Positions 26,601 through 33,373 of a DNA stretch of 46,457 bases are shown piece after piece. Numbering within the stretch: the stretch's first letter is position 1; each line of letters starts with the position of its first letter. This DNA is from Fibrobacteria bacterium (GTDB taxonomy: Bacteria; Fibrobacterota; Fibrobacteria; UBA11236): the NCBI GenBank assembly GCA_025360005.1, contig JANYDA010000019.1, positions 1 to 46,457 on the forward strand. The letters are read 5' to 3'. The notes below the pieces were generated by a model. That model saw only the letters and a program-made list of their open reading frames with translations, made no database searches and had not been told where the DNA came from. A program made the translations under genes and the position numbers.

Positions 26601-28984
26601 AATACCAAGGTTTCCTCGTTGCCTTTGGTGTTGGACGCTTTGACGAAGATCAACGCGCCATAGGGAGCCCGGCCGAAGCAGAACTTGGGATCTTCGGCGA
26701 TGCCGACCAGGTAACCGCCGATGCTGTCGAGGGCCGGGCCCTTGAACTTGAAGGTGACCTTGCCGTCGTCCCCTTGGGCGTTCTCCTTGAGGGGGGTGGT
26801 GAGGGTGATGGGCATGATCTGCTTGATCTTGAAGTCCTTGGTATCCACGGCCTTGTTGAAGTCGTCCTTGTTGGTCTGCTTGGAAGGCGAGACGATGGAC
26901 ATGACCAGCCATTTGGAACCGTCGTTCACGAGGGTGAACTTCAGGATCTGGAAGGACGTGTCCGTGAGGCTCCCGCCGCAGGCGCGGCCGATATCGCCGA
27001 AATTGACGCGGTTGTATTTCTCGTAAGAGATCATCTTGACGGCCAAGCGGGCGGTGTCGCCGCTCAGGGTCACGGAAGGATCCACGTTGAATTCTTCGCG
27101 GCCTTCGAACTTGATGGCTTCCAAAACCACAGTCGAGGTCTGCTTAAGCTGATCGGCCATGAAGCGCTGATCGTTCTTGGCGGCATCCATGTTGACCGGG
27201 CCTTTGAACCTGGACAGATCCGGGCCGAAGCCGTATTTCTTGCCGGTGGATTTGATGGTGAAGCGGGGCCCGGTCGGATCCCAGGTGAGATCGGTGGCCA
27301 TGATTTCCTTCTTGTCCTTATCGAAGACGCGCGGGGATTGGCCGGGATTGACGTAGGCGTCCACCCAGATCTGGTCGTCCGCGGTTCCGCCTTCCGCGCC
27401 CACTTTCCAGCGGGCGCCGCCGTCCTTGCAGGCCTCGGGGGAGTTGTCGAACACGGGTCCGTCGAACCCGGCTGCCAGCGCCTGCTTGTCGCCCACCTCG
27501 GCGCGGATCTTATCCAGGAACTCGGACTTGGACTTCATGCCGCCGTCTTCGTCGTAGAGGCGGAAGTTGGGATGGAACGAAGTCGCGAACCGGCCGATGT
27601 CTCCGGAAACGTATGCGTCGAAGGCGGCTTCCACCGCCAGGGCCACATCCTTTTCACGGCCGGAATTATCCTTGGCCGCGCCCTGGAAATCCTTGATGGT
27701 GAAAGTGAAGGAAAAGTCGCTCGCCAGGCCGGCCCCGGCCTGATCCGTTACCGTGGCGGGCAAGGTCAGCGTGTAGGTGGTGCCGACCGTCAGGGCGTCC
27801 TTGTGGATGAAGACGGCGCGCGCGCCGGATACTTCCCAATAGCCCGTGACCGCAGGTTCGATCTTGGCGAATTTGATCAGGGAGAAAGCTTCGACGGGGC
27901 GGTTGAAGCTCACTCCGGGATTCTGGATGGGTTTGATGGTCTCCTTATCGGCGGGGACGCTCGCAACCACGGCGAACTTGATGGCAGCCAATTCCGCAGC
28001 GGCCACGGTCACGAAGGTGGCCTTGTATTCCTTGTCGAGGGGATTCTTGGCGAGATCCTTCAAACCGGTGGGAATGATAAGACCGTATTGGACACCGGTT
28101 GTCAAAGCCGCCATGGACAAGGTAGCCACCTTGCTATCGCCGCTCCAGCTGACTCCCACGTTCTTGACCGTGTCCGCCAGCACCATGGAGGTGGACGTGT
28201 TGGTGGTATCGATCTTGCCTAGCACCACCCCTTTGATCGATTCGCGGTTCATGGGTTCCGAGAAGGTGATATTGATCTTGGCGTTCTTGTCCGGCACCGA
28301 GCCGACCAGGAAGATGCCGTCCGAGTTGGCGGTGTTGGCATCGTAGACGCCGGAAACCGTGGGAGCGGTCACGTCCTCGATGGCGGTGGCGGTATCCATG
28401 TGGACGATGGTATCCGCTTTGGGATTCATGTTGGGAATCCCCGTCGTCACCAATTGGAAAGTCTCCAAATCGAGATGGACGGCGAATCCGAAGTACTTGC
28501 CTTCCTTGAGGATGCAAGTGTAATTACCCAGGGAATCCGTGGTGAGCGTGGTATCCGCGGCCGTGGTGGGCTTCAACGCGTCGAAGATGAGGATGGTGGC
28601 GCCCGTTAACGGGATTTGATCCTTCACCAACAGGCGACGCTCCCCGCCGGCGTTGCTGGCCTGCTTGAGGAGGCCTTTGGCGACGGTCTTGCCTTCCCCC
28701 GTCAGGAAGCCGGTGATCACGCCCTTGCCTTTGCCGGCATTTTGTTTGACGAGCGAATCCAGTTTGCTCACGACCTTCTTGACATCGGGATTATCGGTGT
28801 TGCCGGGCGCTACCACGGTGGCGGCCTTGCCCGCCTTTTGCGAACATCCCATGATTGCCAGGGTCAGCGCGCACAACGCCGCGACCGTAGATTTGCCGAT
28901 GAGGCGCAAGGCTCGATTATGGGGTTTGGACCCCATAAACATTGCCCCGGATTGTTTGCTGCGATTCATTTCCGAGTTCTCCAT
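23630..28984 (-). CDS. Giant multi-domain surface lipoprotein with CDPxKGPC repeats
   Basis: The protein has 1784 residues. The signal peptide ends in the lipobox AIMGC (Cys47). Regions in order: a carboxypeptidase-regulatory-like beta domain (about 88-205, GATILIFDALKP); two Big_5/SbsA-type Ig-like domains (about 207-430, INITFSEPMNRESI); an NTF2-like region (about 445-730); thrombospondin type 3 calcium loops (about 916-1015, DMDLDGVPDAIE, DTDNDGLADFLE, DTDGDGFPDDIE); and a beta-rich region. Three CDPxKGPC motifs follow near 1326-1364, and three more CDPxKxxC motifs near 1522-1559. A Pro/Asn-rich run of PPKDST repeats (about 1661-1690) and a final beta domain end the protein. AAGGA lies before ATG 28984. 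The architecture suggests an adhesin or surface scaffold; the ligand is unknown. Confidence 0.82.
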   Translation of the reverse strand: MENSEMNRSKQSGAMFMGSKPHNRALRLIGKSTVAALCALTLAIMGCSQKAGKAATVVAPGNTDNPDVKKVVSKLDSLVKQNAGKGKGVITGFLTGEGKTVAKGLLKQASNAGGERRLLVKDQIPLTGATILIFDALKPTTAADTTLTTDSLGNYTCILKEGKYFGFAVHLDLETFQLVTTGIPNMNPKADTIVHMDTATAIEDVTAPTVSGVYDANTANSDGIFLVGSVPDKNAKINITFSEPMNRESIKGVVLGKIDTTNTSTSMVLADTVKNVGVSWSGDSKVATLSMAALTTGVQYGLIIPTGLKDLAKNPLDKEYKATFVTVAAAELAAIKFAVVASVPADKETIKPIQNPGVSFNRPVEAFSLIKFAKIEPAVTGYWEVSGARAVFIHKDALTVGTTYTLTLPATVTDQAGAGLASDFSFTFTIKDFQGAAKDNSGREKDVALAVEAAFDAYVSGDIGRFATSFHPNFRLYDEDGGMKSKSEFLDKIRAEVGDKQALAAGFDGPVFDNSPEACKDGGARWKVGAEGGTADDQIWVDAYVNPGQSPRVFDKDKKEIMATDLTWDPTGPRFTIKSTGKKYGFGPDLSRFKGPVNMDAAKNDQRFMADQLKQTSTVVLEAIKFEGREEFNVDPSVTLSGDTARLAVKMISYEKYNRVNFGDIGRACGGSLTDTSFQILKFTLVNDGSKWLVMSIVSPSKQTNKDDFNKAVDTKDFKIKQIMPITLTTPLKENAQGDDGKVTFKFKGPALDSIGGYLVGIAEDPKFCFGRAPYGALIFVKASNTKGNEETLVLNSAGGPEGNNAASILRRVQDLKLPGWDRTIFDNALTTLYKTESGFGGVYNWKVIGVKDTSAVQFLANGYSPDRYFAESDFGPNRGYFACKGFPSGAAFNTLENNQQKFVSTQPNGNNNGSFSDMDLDGVPDAIEAKYKTDPRDRNSYPDFRTDTDNDGLADFLEAMLDPQGTDSLVTKKADAPGVKAEIAKLIAMGIVWQDTDGDGFPDDIEMLSGFNPNDPKNNPGTRPRASAPSGVFAGKFQMGSNLNSITFKLFTDTSKALWVFYTAVIGKDTLSDSVRTSFNEAAGEVYVPVTLLKNGPDAGRALLLRGHYDAISSLLMGPIDMIPAPAKTSTNFGGGPNVGQFAASGRGEDVSRYLPASGGGNTGTAVNNPVNTVVNNAITYRLPPSGTKEGAFIILADGKVSLVDEFGDTVAVIENPSIRAQSDGSYEFFGEKKSSGANNSTKRAEVGGRIAYDNNGSWIVDGHFFQESDSSGVHKSIPGQINGKAAKADITPAADGITGKFKGWIFQDTQGNGIAAQPVNNTPSCDPAKGPCTTNPNPACDPAKGPCTTNPNPACDPSKGPCGNSGTTPVTSFLRSFMSGAASFRTFVANAGVKPNEFFYLSINNRVYRVMNDSAHVMDAKSPMCGQVVLVPEAVPAVDESPAAKAAYSADSMSVSLSGSNLVLLMEDQFRAGAPNRLDKAFDAQGVIRANVFVAEIRPASPDYGHSTMVCPVNGSPVNPACDPGKGPCPVDTNKVACDPAKSTCPQPACDPAKGPCGPVTGGFKTPPLYKGALDLLKIALSTSNNRVGLVKDSMLNLAGKVDVNPASMAVEPNARVVSIMDAAGASKYLLLSANGDSLSLLIKEGMPLVVLRPADSGAVPNNPPKDSTPVVNNPPKDSTPIVNNPPSDTGRPEIYTGSLDNLKNLLNAKQNKVMVASSSGAVPAQVNPQSVVFDGKLTTAFDANSSIKVYVFLGVKGDPTKPMLGPDGSILVAEKSALAGI
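24307..24420 (-). repeat. Second cluster of CDPxKxxC-coding repeats
   Basis: Three motif copies lie here: CDPGKGPC, CDPAKSTC and CDPAKGPC, joined by short Pro/Val/Asp linkers. This cluster is more diverged than the upstream one. It encodes residues about 1522-1559 of the giant lipoprotein. Confidence 0.8.
24892..25008 (-). repeat. First cluster of CDPAKGPC-coding tandem repeats (45-nt unit)
   Basis: Three tandem copies of CDPAKGPC or CDPSKGPC occur. The first two are joined by the identical linker TTNPNPA, giving a 15-residue (45-nt) unit that is nearly identical in DNA. Near-identity suggests recent expansion or slippage. It encodes residues about 1326-1364 of the giant lipoprotein. Confidence 0.85.
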
Positions 28985-29026
28985 ATTGGTGTTCCTTGAC
29001 AGGTACCTGACCTTTTGACCAAATCG

Positions 29027-29055
29027 ATTTTAGGGGGTGGTCCAATTTCGGGCAA
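29027..29055 (-). promoter_or_regulatory. Promoter of the giant lipoprotein gene
   Basis: On the minus strand TTGCCC (29055-29050) and TAAAAT (29032-29027) are 17 nt apart, a good sigma-70-type spacing. The leader to ATG 28984 is about 36 nt. In the rest of the 28985-29309 gap I see only the strong yicC ribosome binding site. Confidence 0.6.
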
Positions 29056-29309
29056 TCCTTTTTGCGTATTCTTTGACTGGGGATAGGGAACTTCCCGATG
29101 TCTCCCGCCTTAAGGGAGACTTGCGGCGGACTAGCGAATGGCGCGGAGAAATTTCCTTGACATTCCGGAAAAGGCCCGCAGGCGCCAATCCCGGCGCAAA
29201 GGCATCAGGGGGCGGAACGGGATTTGTGTTTTTGCTAAGTTCAGGTTTGCATTTTTTGAGTCCGGGTCTCCCGGCGCTGCATTTCGTTTCGGAAACCAAG
29301 GAGGCCCAG

Positions 29310-30191
29310 GTGGCTGTTCAGAGCATGACGGGATACGGGAAAGCCGATGCGGTAGGAGCGGGGTACTCCGTGACCGTGGAATTTAAATCCGTCAATAACC
29401 GGTTCCTGGAATTCCAGATCCGCGCTTCCAAGAGCATCCTCCATCTGGAGCCCAAGCTTAAAACCGAACTGGGACGCCATCTTTCCCGGGGCAGCGTCAC
29501 TTGCCATGTGCAATATGATAGCGATGGCCCGGGCGGAAGCGGCTTGGCGCTCAATGAGTCCGTGTTCAAAGCCTATTCCGCCGTGATCAAGGACGCGCAA
29601 GCGCGCTTGGGCATCCCCACGGTGCTGGATATCGCGGATCTCTTGAAGCTGCCCGACATGGTCACTTCCTCGGAAGTCGCCGAGTCCACGGAGGTGGCCG
29701 TTGCCAGGATCCTTCCCGTTTTCGAACGCGCCTGTCTGGATCTGATCGCCATGCGCGAAAACGAAGGCCGCGTGTTAGCCGCCGATATGGAAAGCCGCAT
29801 CCGGGCCTTTTTCCCCGGCTTGGAAAAAGTTAAAAGCCTGGTGCCCGTGCGGCAGCAGGAGTATGTGGCCAAGATGAAAGCGCGGGTGCAGGAGCTGATC
29901 GGGGACGCCGCCCTCTCCCAAGATCGCATGGCAACGGAAATCGGGATCATGGCCGAGCGCTTGGACGTGACCGAGGAAATCGTCCGCCTGGAAGCGCACC
30001 TGCACCATTTCCTGGACACCATGGCATCACACAAAAGCCCCGGCAAGCGGCTGGGCTTCCTGCTCCAGGAAATGCTGCGCGAAGTCAACACGCTGGGCAC
30101 CAAGAGCCAGTTTTCGGACATGCAGCATCTTTGCGTCGCCTGGAAAGAAGAACTCGAGATCGTCAGAGAACAGATCCAAAACATCGAGTAG
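29310..30191 (+). CDS. yicC: YicC/YloC family endoribonuclease
   Basis: YicC-family proteins are stress-related endoribonucleases, reported to help degrade small RNAs in enteric bacteria. The protein has 293 residues with the family opening MTGYGKADAVGAGYSVTVEF and KSVNNRFLEFQIR. The conserved C-terminal block contains GIMAERLDVTEEIVRLEAHL, SPGKRLGFLLQEMLREVNTL and GTKSQ. The open frame extends upstream to 29037. I choose GTG 29310, which sits 6 nt after a perfect AAGGAGG and gives the family N-terminus (AVQSMTGYG). The usual downstream partner gmk (guanylate kinase) is absent; a 229-bp repeat element follows instead. Confidence 0.93.
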   Translation: MAVQSMTGYGKADAVGAGYSVTVEFKSVNNRFLEFQIRASKSILHLEPKLKTELGRHLSRGSVTCHVQYDSDGPGGSGLALNESVFKAYSAVIKDAQARLGIPTVLDIADLLKLPDMVTSSEVAESTEVAVARILPVFERACLDLIAMRENEGRVLAADMESRIRAFFPGLEKVKSLVPVRQQEYVAKMKARVQELIGDAALSQDRMATEIGIMAERLDVTEEIVRLEAHLHHFLDTMASHKSPGKRLGFLLQEMLREVNTLGTKSQFSDMQHLCVAWKEELEIVREQIQNIE

Positions 30192-30194
30192 GCC

Positions 30195-30423
30195 GCGGGT
30201 GTGCGGGCGCGGGGTCTGGGCGGGCGGCTACAGCAAGTCGCCGCGGGCGCTGTTGCCGATGGCTGGAAGGCTTGCGAGGCGTTGCGGCCGACCAAGCCCG
30301 CACGCACATGAGCCGGTCGCGTTGAGGTGGGTTTTCAGGAAGAGCGCGCGCGGGCTTGCCGCCTTCCCGCCCGGCTTGGTTGCTTCCGCCTGATCCGCCC
30401 AGACCCCGCGCCCGCACACCCGC
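30195..30423. repeat. 229-bp element with perfect 29-bp terminal inverted repeats
   Basis: Positions 30195-30223 and 30395-30423 are exact reverse complements over 29 bp (core GCGGGCGCGGGGTCTGGGCG). Inside, further arms pair: GGAAGGC with GCCTTCC, and AAGCCCGCACGC with GCGCGCGGGCTT (11 of 12). The whole can fold into one long nested stem. No target-site duplication is visible at the ends and no open frame looks real. It begins 4 nt after the yicC stop. It may be a MITE-like element or a large 3' RNA structure. Confidence 0.75.
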
Positions 30424-30730
30424 TTGATTCCGGCGGGTTCAGATGGGGAGTGGGTCGACTTGGGCCATTTCTGATATTCATGGCGGTGGAGAAGAGGGTC
30501 CCTGGAATGCGCGCCTTCGGCGGAATTGCGGAGGCTTTGCTGCCGGGTGAAGGCTTGCGGACGTCCGGCTTTGTTGGTTGCCTGTACCCAGCGCCCTGGC
30601 CTCGGCTTGCCAGGGCCGGGCAGCATTGGCTTAGGGGTAACGTTTGGGTTACGGAGGCTGGGAAGACTCCGATATCCGGGCATCGCGAGGGCGCGATGCG
30701 CATTGAGGCTTGGCCGGGGGAACGGTAGGA
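30424..30730. other. Gene-free stretch with small hairpins
   Basis: No supported gene. Small perfect stems occur: GCCCTGGC with GCCAGGGC near 30591-30614, and GTAAC with GTTAC near 30638-30653. The stretch continues the GC-rich repeat element and separates it from the convergent DRTGG-like gene. Confidence 0.35.
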
Positions 30731-31102
30731 TTAGACGGTGGGAGCGATTTTGGACTTGATGTCCAGCGTCGTACCGTATTCCGCCTTGAGCTGGCGGTGG
30801 ACTTCGTCCAGCGTCAGGGGCGTGGTGATCAAATCGATCTCAAGCTCCTGGGCGCGGGAAATTTCCTTGGGTTTGGGCAGGTGGCCGTTGGAGAAAACGA
30901 TGGCCACTATATCGACTTCTTCGGCGACTTCCATCAAGCGGATGTGCACGAGATTCGTGACAAGCATGATATTGGAAAGATCGTCCGTGAGTTCGTTAAG
31001 ATCGGAACCTACATAAACTAGGTCCACCGAGTCATGGATTAGGTCGGTATTCACCAAGGTTCCCTTGATGGTTTCCAGCATCGAGCGCAAGTCGGCTTGC
31101 AT
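30731..31102 (-). CDS. DRTGG-domain-like protein
   Basis: The protein has 123 residues. It resembles small stand-alone DRTGG-type proteins: SVDLVYVGSDLNELTDDLSN, then a region in which NLVHIRLMEVAEEVDIVAIV and FSNGHLPKPKEISRAQELEI alternate strand and helix, then DLITTPLTLDEVHRQL. Such proteins are found near histidine kinases and hydrogenase or anti-sigma genes, and their ligand is uncertain. I choose ATG 31102 because GAAAGG lies just before it. A longer frame to 31141 lacks such a signal. It is convergent with yicC across the repeat element. Confidence 0.68.
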   Translation of the reverse strand: MQADLRSMLETIKGTLVNTDLIHDSVDLVYVGSDLNELTDDLSNIMLVTNLVHIRLMEVAEEVDIVAIVFSNGHLPKPKEISRAQELEIDLITTPLTLDEVHRQLKAEYGTTLDIKSKIAPTV

Positions 31103-31379
31103 ATACCTTTCAGCCTGATGGCAGTTCGTGGATCGTCTCAAAAAGTATTAACAGGCAGTGGTAAATAGCAAGCTTAAACGAAGCTATTCCATTTTCCCTG
31201 GCAAAAGTCCCCCCGACCATCCGGACCCGGCTTTCCCGCCCCACCGCCAGAACCTCGGCTTTCCCAACCCGACTTGCTCCTTCTAGCGGGGCTAGCCGGG
31301 TTTTGGGCACCATCCCTTTCGACCCCACAGGAAAGGGATCCCTTCAGTCTGGAAATGGTTTGCCCGCTCGTGCCTATTG

Positions 31380-31431
31380 GACTAGATTTCCCCACTAGTC
31401 TGTTGACTAACCAGGTTTATTGCTCTAAGTT
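31380..31431 (+). promoter_or_regulatory. Promoter with adjacent palindrome ahead of a small lipoprotein gene
   Basis: GACTAG at 31380-31385 and CTAGTC at 31395-31400 form a 9-nt-spaced inverted repeat that ends 2 nt before TTGACT (31403-31408). TAAGTT follows at 31426-31431 after 17 nt. The palindrome is placed like an operator just upstream of the -35 box. The remainder of the 31103-31379 gap shows no other feature. Confidence 0.5.
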
Positions 31432-31454
31432 AAGGGAAAATCATGGAGAATCGA

Positions 31455-31694
31455 ATGATTTCAAGGTTCAAGAGCTTTGTCGTGCCCGCAATTTTGGCTG
31501 CCGTCATGGTCGCTCTTACGGGATGTGCCGGAAGCAAACATGCTTCCTCCGGTTCAGCGGACTCGAGCGCCAGCGCCGAGCCGGCCAAAAACCAGAAGCT
31601 CGAAGATGCCCGCCGTTCCGCCGAGGACGCGGAGACCAAGGCCCATCAGCTCCGGGAAGAAAAGAATAGCAGCAACGCCAAGTCCGGCAAATAA
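31455..31694 (+). CDS. Small Lpp-like lipoprotein
   Basis: The protein has 79 residues from ATG 31455, or 83 from ATG 31443. The signal peptide VVPAILAAVMVALTGC ends in a clear lipobox. The mature chain of about 50 residues is Ser/Ala-rich at first and then strongly helical with Glu/Lys heptads (KLEDARRSAEDAETKAHQL), like a short Lpp-type coiled coil. The inferred transcript start near 31438 leaves almost no leader for ATG 31443, while GGAG at 31446-31449 is well placed for 31455, hence the choice. phoH begins 11 nt downstream. Confidence 0.75.
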   Translation: MISRFKSFVVPAILAAVMVALTGCAGSKHASSGSADSSASAEPAKNQKLEDARRSAEDAETKAHQLREEKNSSNAKSGK

Positions 31695-31705
31695 AGGAGC
31701 CTTTA

Positions 31706-32686
31706 TTGTTCTCCTTTAACCTTCCCGCCACGGACGACGAAAAAATCCAATTGGCGGGCGAGGGTGAAAGAAATTTCATCCGCCTCGAACGGACCTACAA
31801 CGTCAAGCTTCTGACCCGGAATCCCGGGATTACCATCCAAGCAGGCGAAGAATTCCAGGTACGCGATGCCCGCGCCGCCGTCGAACGCATGCGCGATGCC
31901 CTGCGCACGGGACACCAACTCACGGACTTCTACGTACAGGAAATCCTGGCGGGCGGCACAGCCGGAGGCAGCGATGCGCCCGGCGAGGAGAAGAAAGGGG
32001 ATTTCGCGCCCCATCTTGAGAAGCCTATCCTGATCGATCGATTCGGCAACCCGGTCCAGCCCAAAACTCGCGGGCAGGCCCGCTTCATCAATGTCATCAA
32101 GCAGCATGATATCGTGCTGGCGGGCGGCCCCGCAGGTACCGGCAAAACCTTCCTGGCGGTGGCCATGGCCGTACAGGCTCTGGAAAAGAAGCTGGTGGAG
32201 CGCATCATCCTGGTGCGGCCGGCGGTGGAATCCGGGGAAAGCCTGGGCTTCTTACCCGGCGCGATAGGCGAGAAGATCGGTCCATACATGCGTCCCCTCT
32301 ACGATTCCCTCAGCGTGATGCTGCCGGCGGAAAGGCTCAAGGAATATTGGGACAGCAACTCCATCGAGATTGCACCGCTGGCTTACATGCGCGGCCGCAC
32401 GCTCGGGAAAAGCTTCATTATCCTGGATGAGGCGCAGAACACCTCCATCTCGCAGATGAAGATGTTCCTGACGCGTATCGGCATCAACAGTAAGGCCGTG
32501 CTTACAGGCGATGAGACCCAGGTTGATTTGGATAAGTTTGAAAAGTCCGGTTTTGCCCATGCCCGCAAAATCCTCCATGGCATCGAAGGCATCGGCCAAA
32601 TCGAGCTTTCCGTGGAAGACGTTGTCCGCCATCGCCTGGTGCGGGACATCATCAGGGCTTATGAAAAATCCGGGTTTCCGACCTAG
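31706..32686 (+). CDS. phoH: PhoH-like ATPase
   Basis: PhoH-family proteins are cytosolic ATPases linked to RNA metabolism and, in some bacteria, phosphate starvation. The protein has 326 residues. The Walker A motif is GPAGTGKT (141-148), and SFIILDEAQNTSISQMKMFL gives Walker B. Other family blocks are IILVRPAVESGESLGFLPG, RPLYDSL and AVLTGDETQVDL. The N-terminal region (about 1-90) is the KH-like part typical of the YbeZ branch. The start is TTG with AAAGGAG ahead. YbeZ usually sits beside ybeY, which is not present here. Confidence 0.94.
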   Translation: MFSFNLPATDDEKIQLAGEGERNFIRLERTYNVKLLTRNPGITIQAGEEFQVRDARAAVERMRDALRTGHQLTDFYVQEILAGGTAGGSDAPGEEKKGDFAPHLEKPILIDRFGNPVQPKTRGQARFINVIKQHDIVLAGGPAGTGKTFLAVAMAVQALEKKLVERIILVRPAVESGESLGFLPGAIGEKIGPYMRPLYDSLSVMLPAERLKEYWDSNSIEIAPLAYMRGRTLGKSFIILDEAQNTSISQMKMFLTRIGINSKAVLTGDETQVDLDKFEKSGFAHARKILHGIEGIGQIELSVEDVVRHRLVRDIIRAYEKSGFPT

Positions 32687-32782
32687 ACCACCGCTTTTCC
32701 CAACCTCAAAACCTTGATAATATCCCGCATTAATCTTACTTTACCTCATCCCAAGAAAAACGGGACCGATTCAGAAGGCAAG

Positions 32783-32986
32783 ATGCAGGATTTTTTCACC
32801 AAGAAGAATTACTTAGGAATCCTCCTTGGGGCGGTCTTGCTTTCCCTCGGTTTTTACCTCTTGGGCAGAGGGCCGGCTGATAACAAACTTGCCCTGAACG
32901 TTGCTCCTTTCATCCTCATCCTCGCATTTGCGGTGGTTCTTCCCATCAGCATTCTGATGGGAAAGGGTAAGGAAGAAAAGCAGTAA
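32783..32986 (+). CDS. Small membrane protein, DUF3098-like
   Basis: The protein has 67 residues and two membrane segments (about 9-27, LGILLGAVLLSLGFYLLG, and 39-58, APFILILAFAVVLPISIL), with a short charged C-terminus. The length and the two-helix layout match DUF3098-type proteins, known from Bacteroidota and relatives, whose function is unknown. AGAAGG lies before ATG 32783. An in-frame start at 32714 is possible but adds a polar stretch. The stop codon is only 6 nt before tRNA-Val, so messenger and tRNAs are probably one transcript. Confidence 0.65.
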   Translation: MQDFFTKKNYLGILLGAVLLSLGFYLLGRGPADNKLALNVAPFILILAFAVVLPISILMGKGKEEKQ

Positions 32987-32992
32987 GGTTTC

Positions 32993-33070
32993 GGGCGTTT
33001 AGCTCAGTTGGTTTAGAGCATCTGCTTTACACGCAGAGGGTCGGGGGTTCAAGTCCCTCAACGCCCACCA
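32993..33070 (+). tRNA. tRNA-Val (anticodon TAC)
   Basis: The acceptor stem GGGCGTT pairs with AACGCCC, followed by A and an encoded CCA. The anticodon stem CTGC/GCAG closes the loop TTTACAC, which gives TAC. The T-arm contains GGGTTCAAGTCCC. It lies 6 nt after the preceding small membrane gene. Confidence 0.96.
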
Positions 33071-33078
33071 ACTAACAC

Positions 33079-33155
33079 GGAGTGGTAGCTCAATTGGTTA
33101 GAGTACTAGCCTGTCACGCTAGGGGTTGCGGGTTCAAGTCCCGTCCATTCCGCCA
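33079..33155 (+). tRNA. tRNA-Asp (anticodon GTC)
   Basis: The acceptor stem GGAGTGG pairs with CCATTCC (one G-U), then G and an encoded CCA. The anticodon stem CTAGC/GCTAG closes CTGTCAC, which gives GTC. The T-arm contains GGGTTCAAGTCCC. It is 8 nt behind tRNA-Val in the same direction. Confidence 0.96.
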
Positions 33156-33162
33156 CTAACCC

Positions 33163-33181
33163 GCCCCGGGCCGGGGCTTTT
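33163..33181 (+). terminator. Terminator of the tRNA-Val/tRNA-Asp unit
   Basis: GCCCCG at 33163-33168 pairs with CGGGGC at 33172-33177 and is followed by TTTT. It lies 7 nt after tRNA-Asp. Confidence 0.85.
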
Positions 33182-33373
33182 GAAAGAAAGCTTCCGGTTC
33201 CGGGGATAGGGTTATCCTTTCTCCCCATTTTTTTGAAGCCGCTTGCTTTCCCCGCATGTGAAAATCATTTTGAGGGGACATAGGATTCAGGATTCACGCA
33301 ACGCATCGCCTCATGATAAGCTTCCATCGCAAGGCGTATAGGCTTTGCTTCTAATAACTAATTTACGGTAGTC

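Noticed and set aside
26774-28222. 482-residue frame antisense to the giant lipoprotein
   Set aside because: Shadow of GC-rich coding on the other strand, with no motif or start signal.
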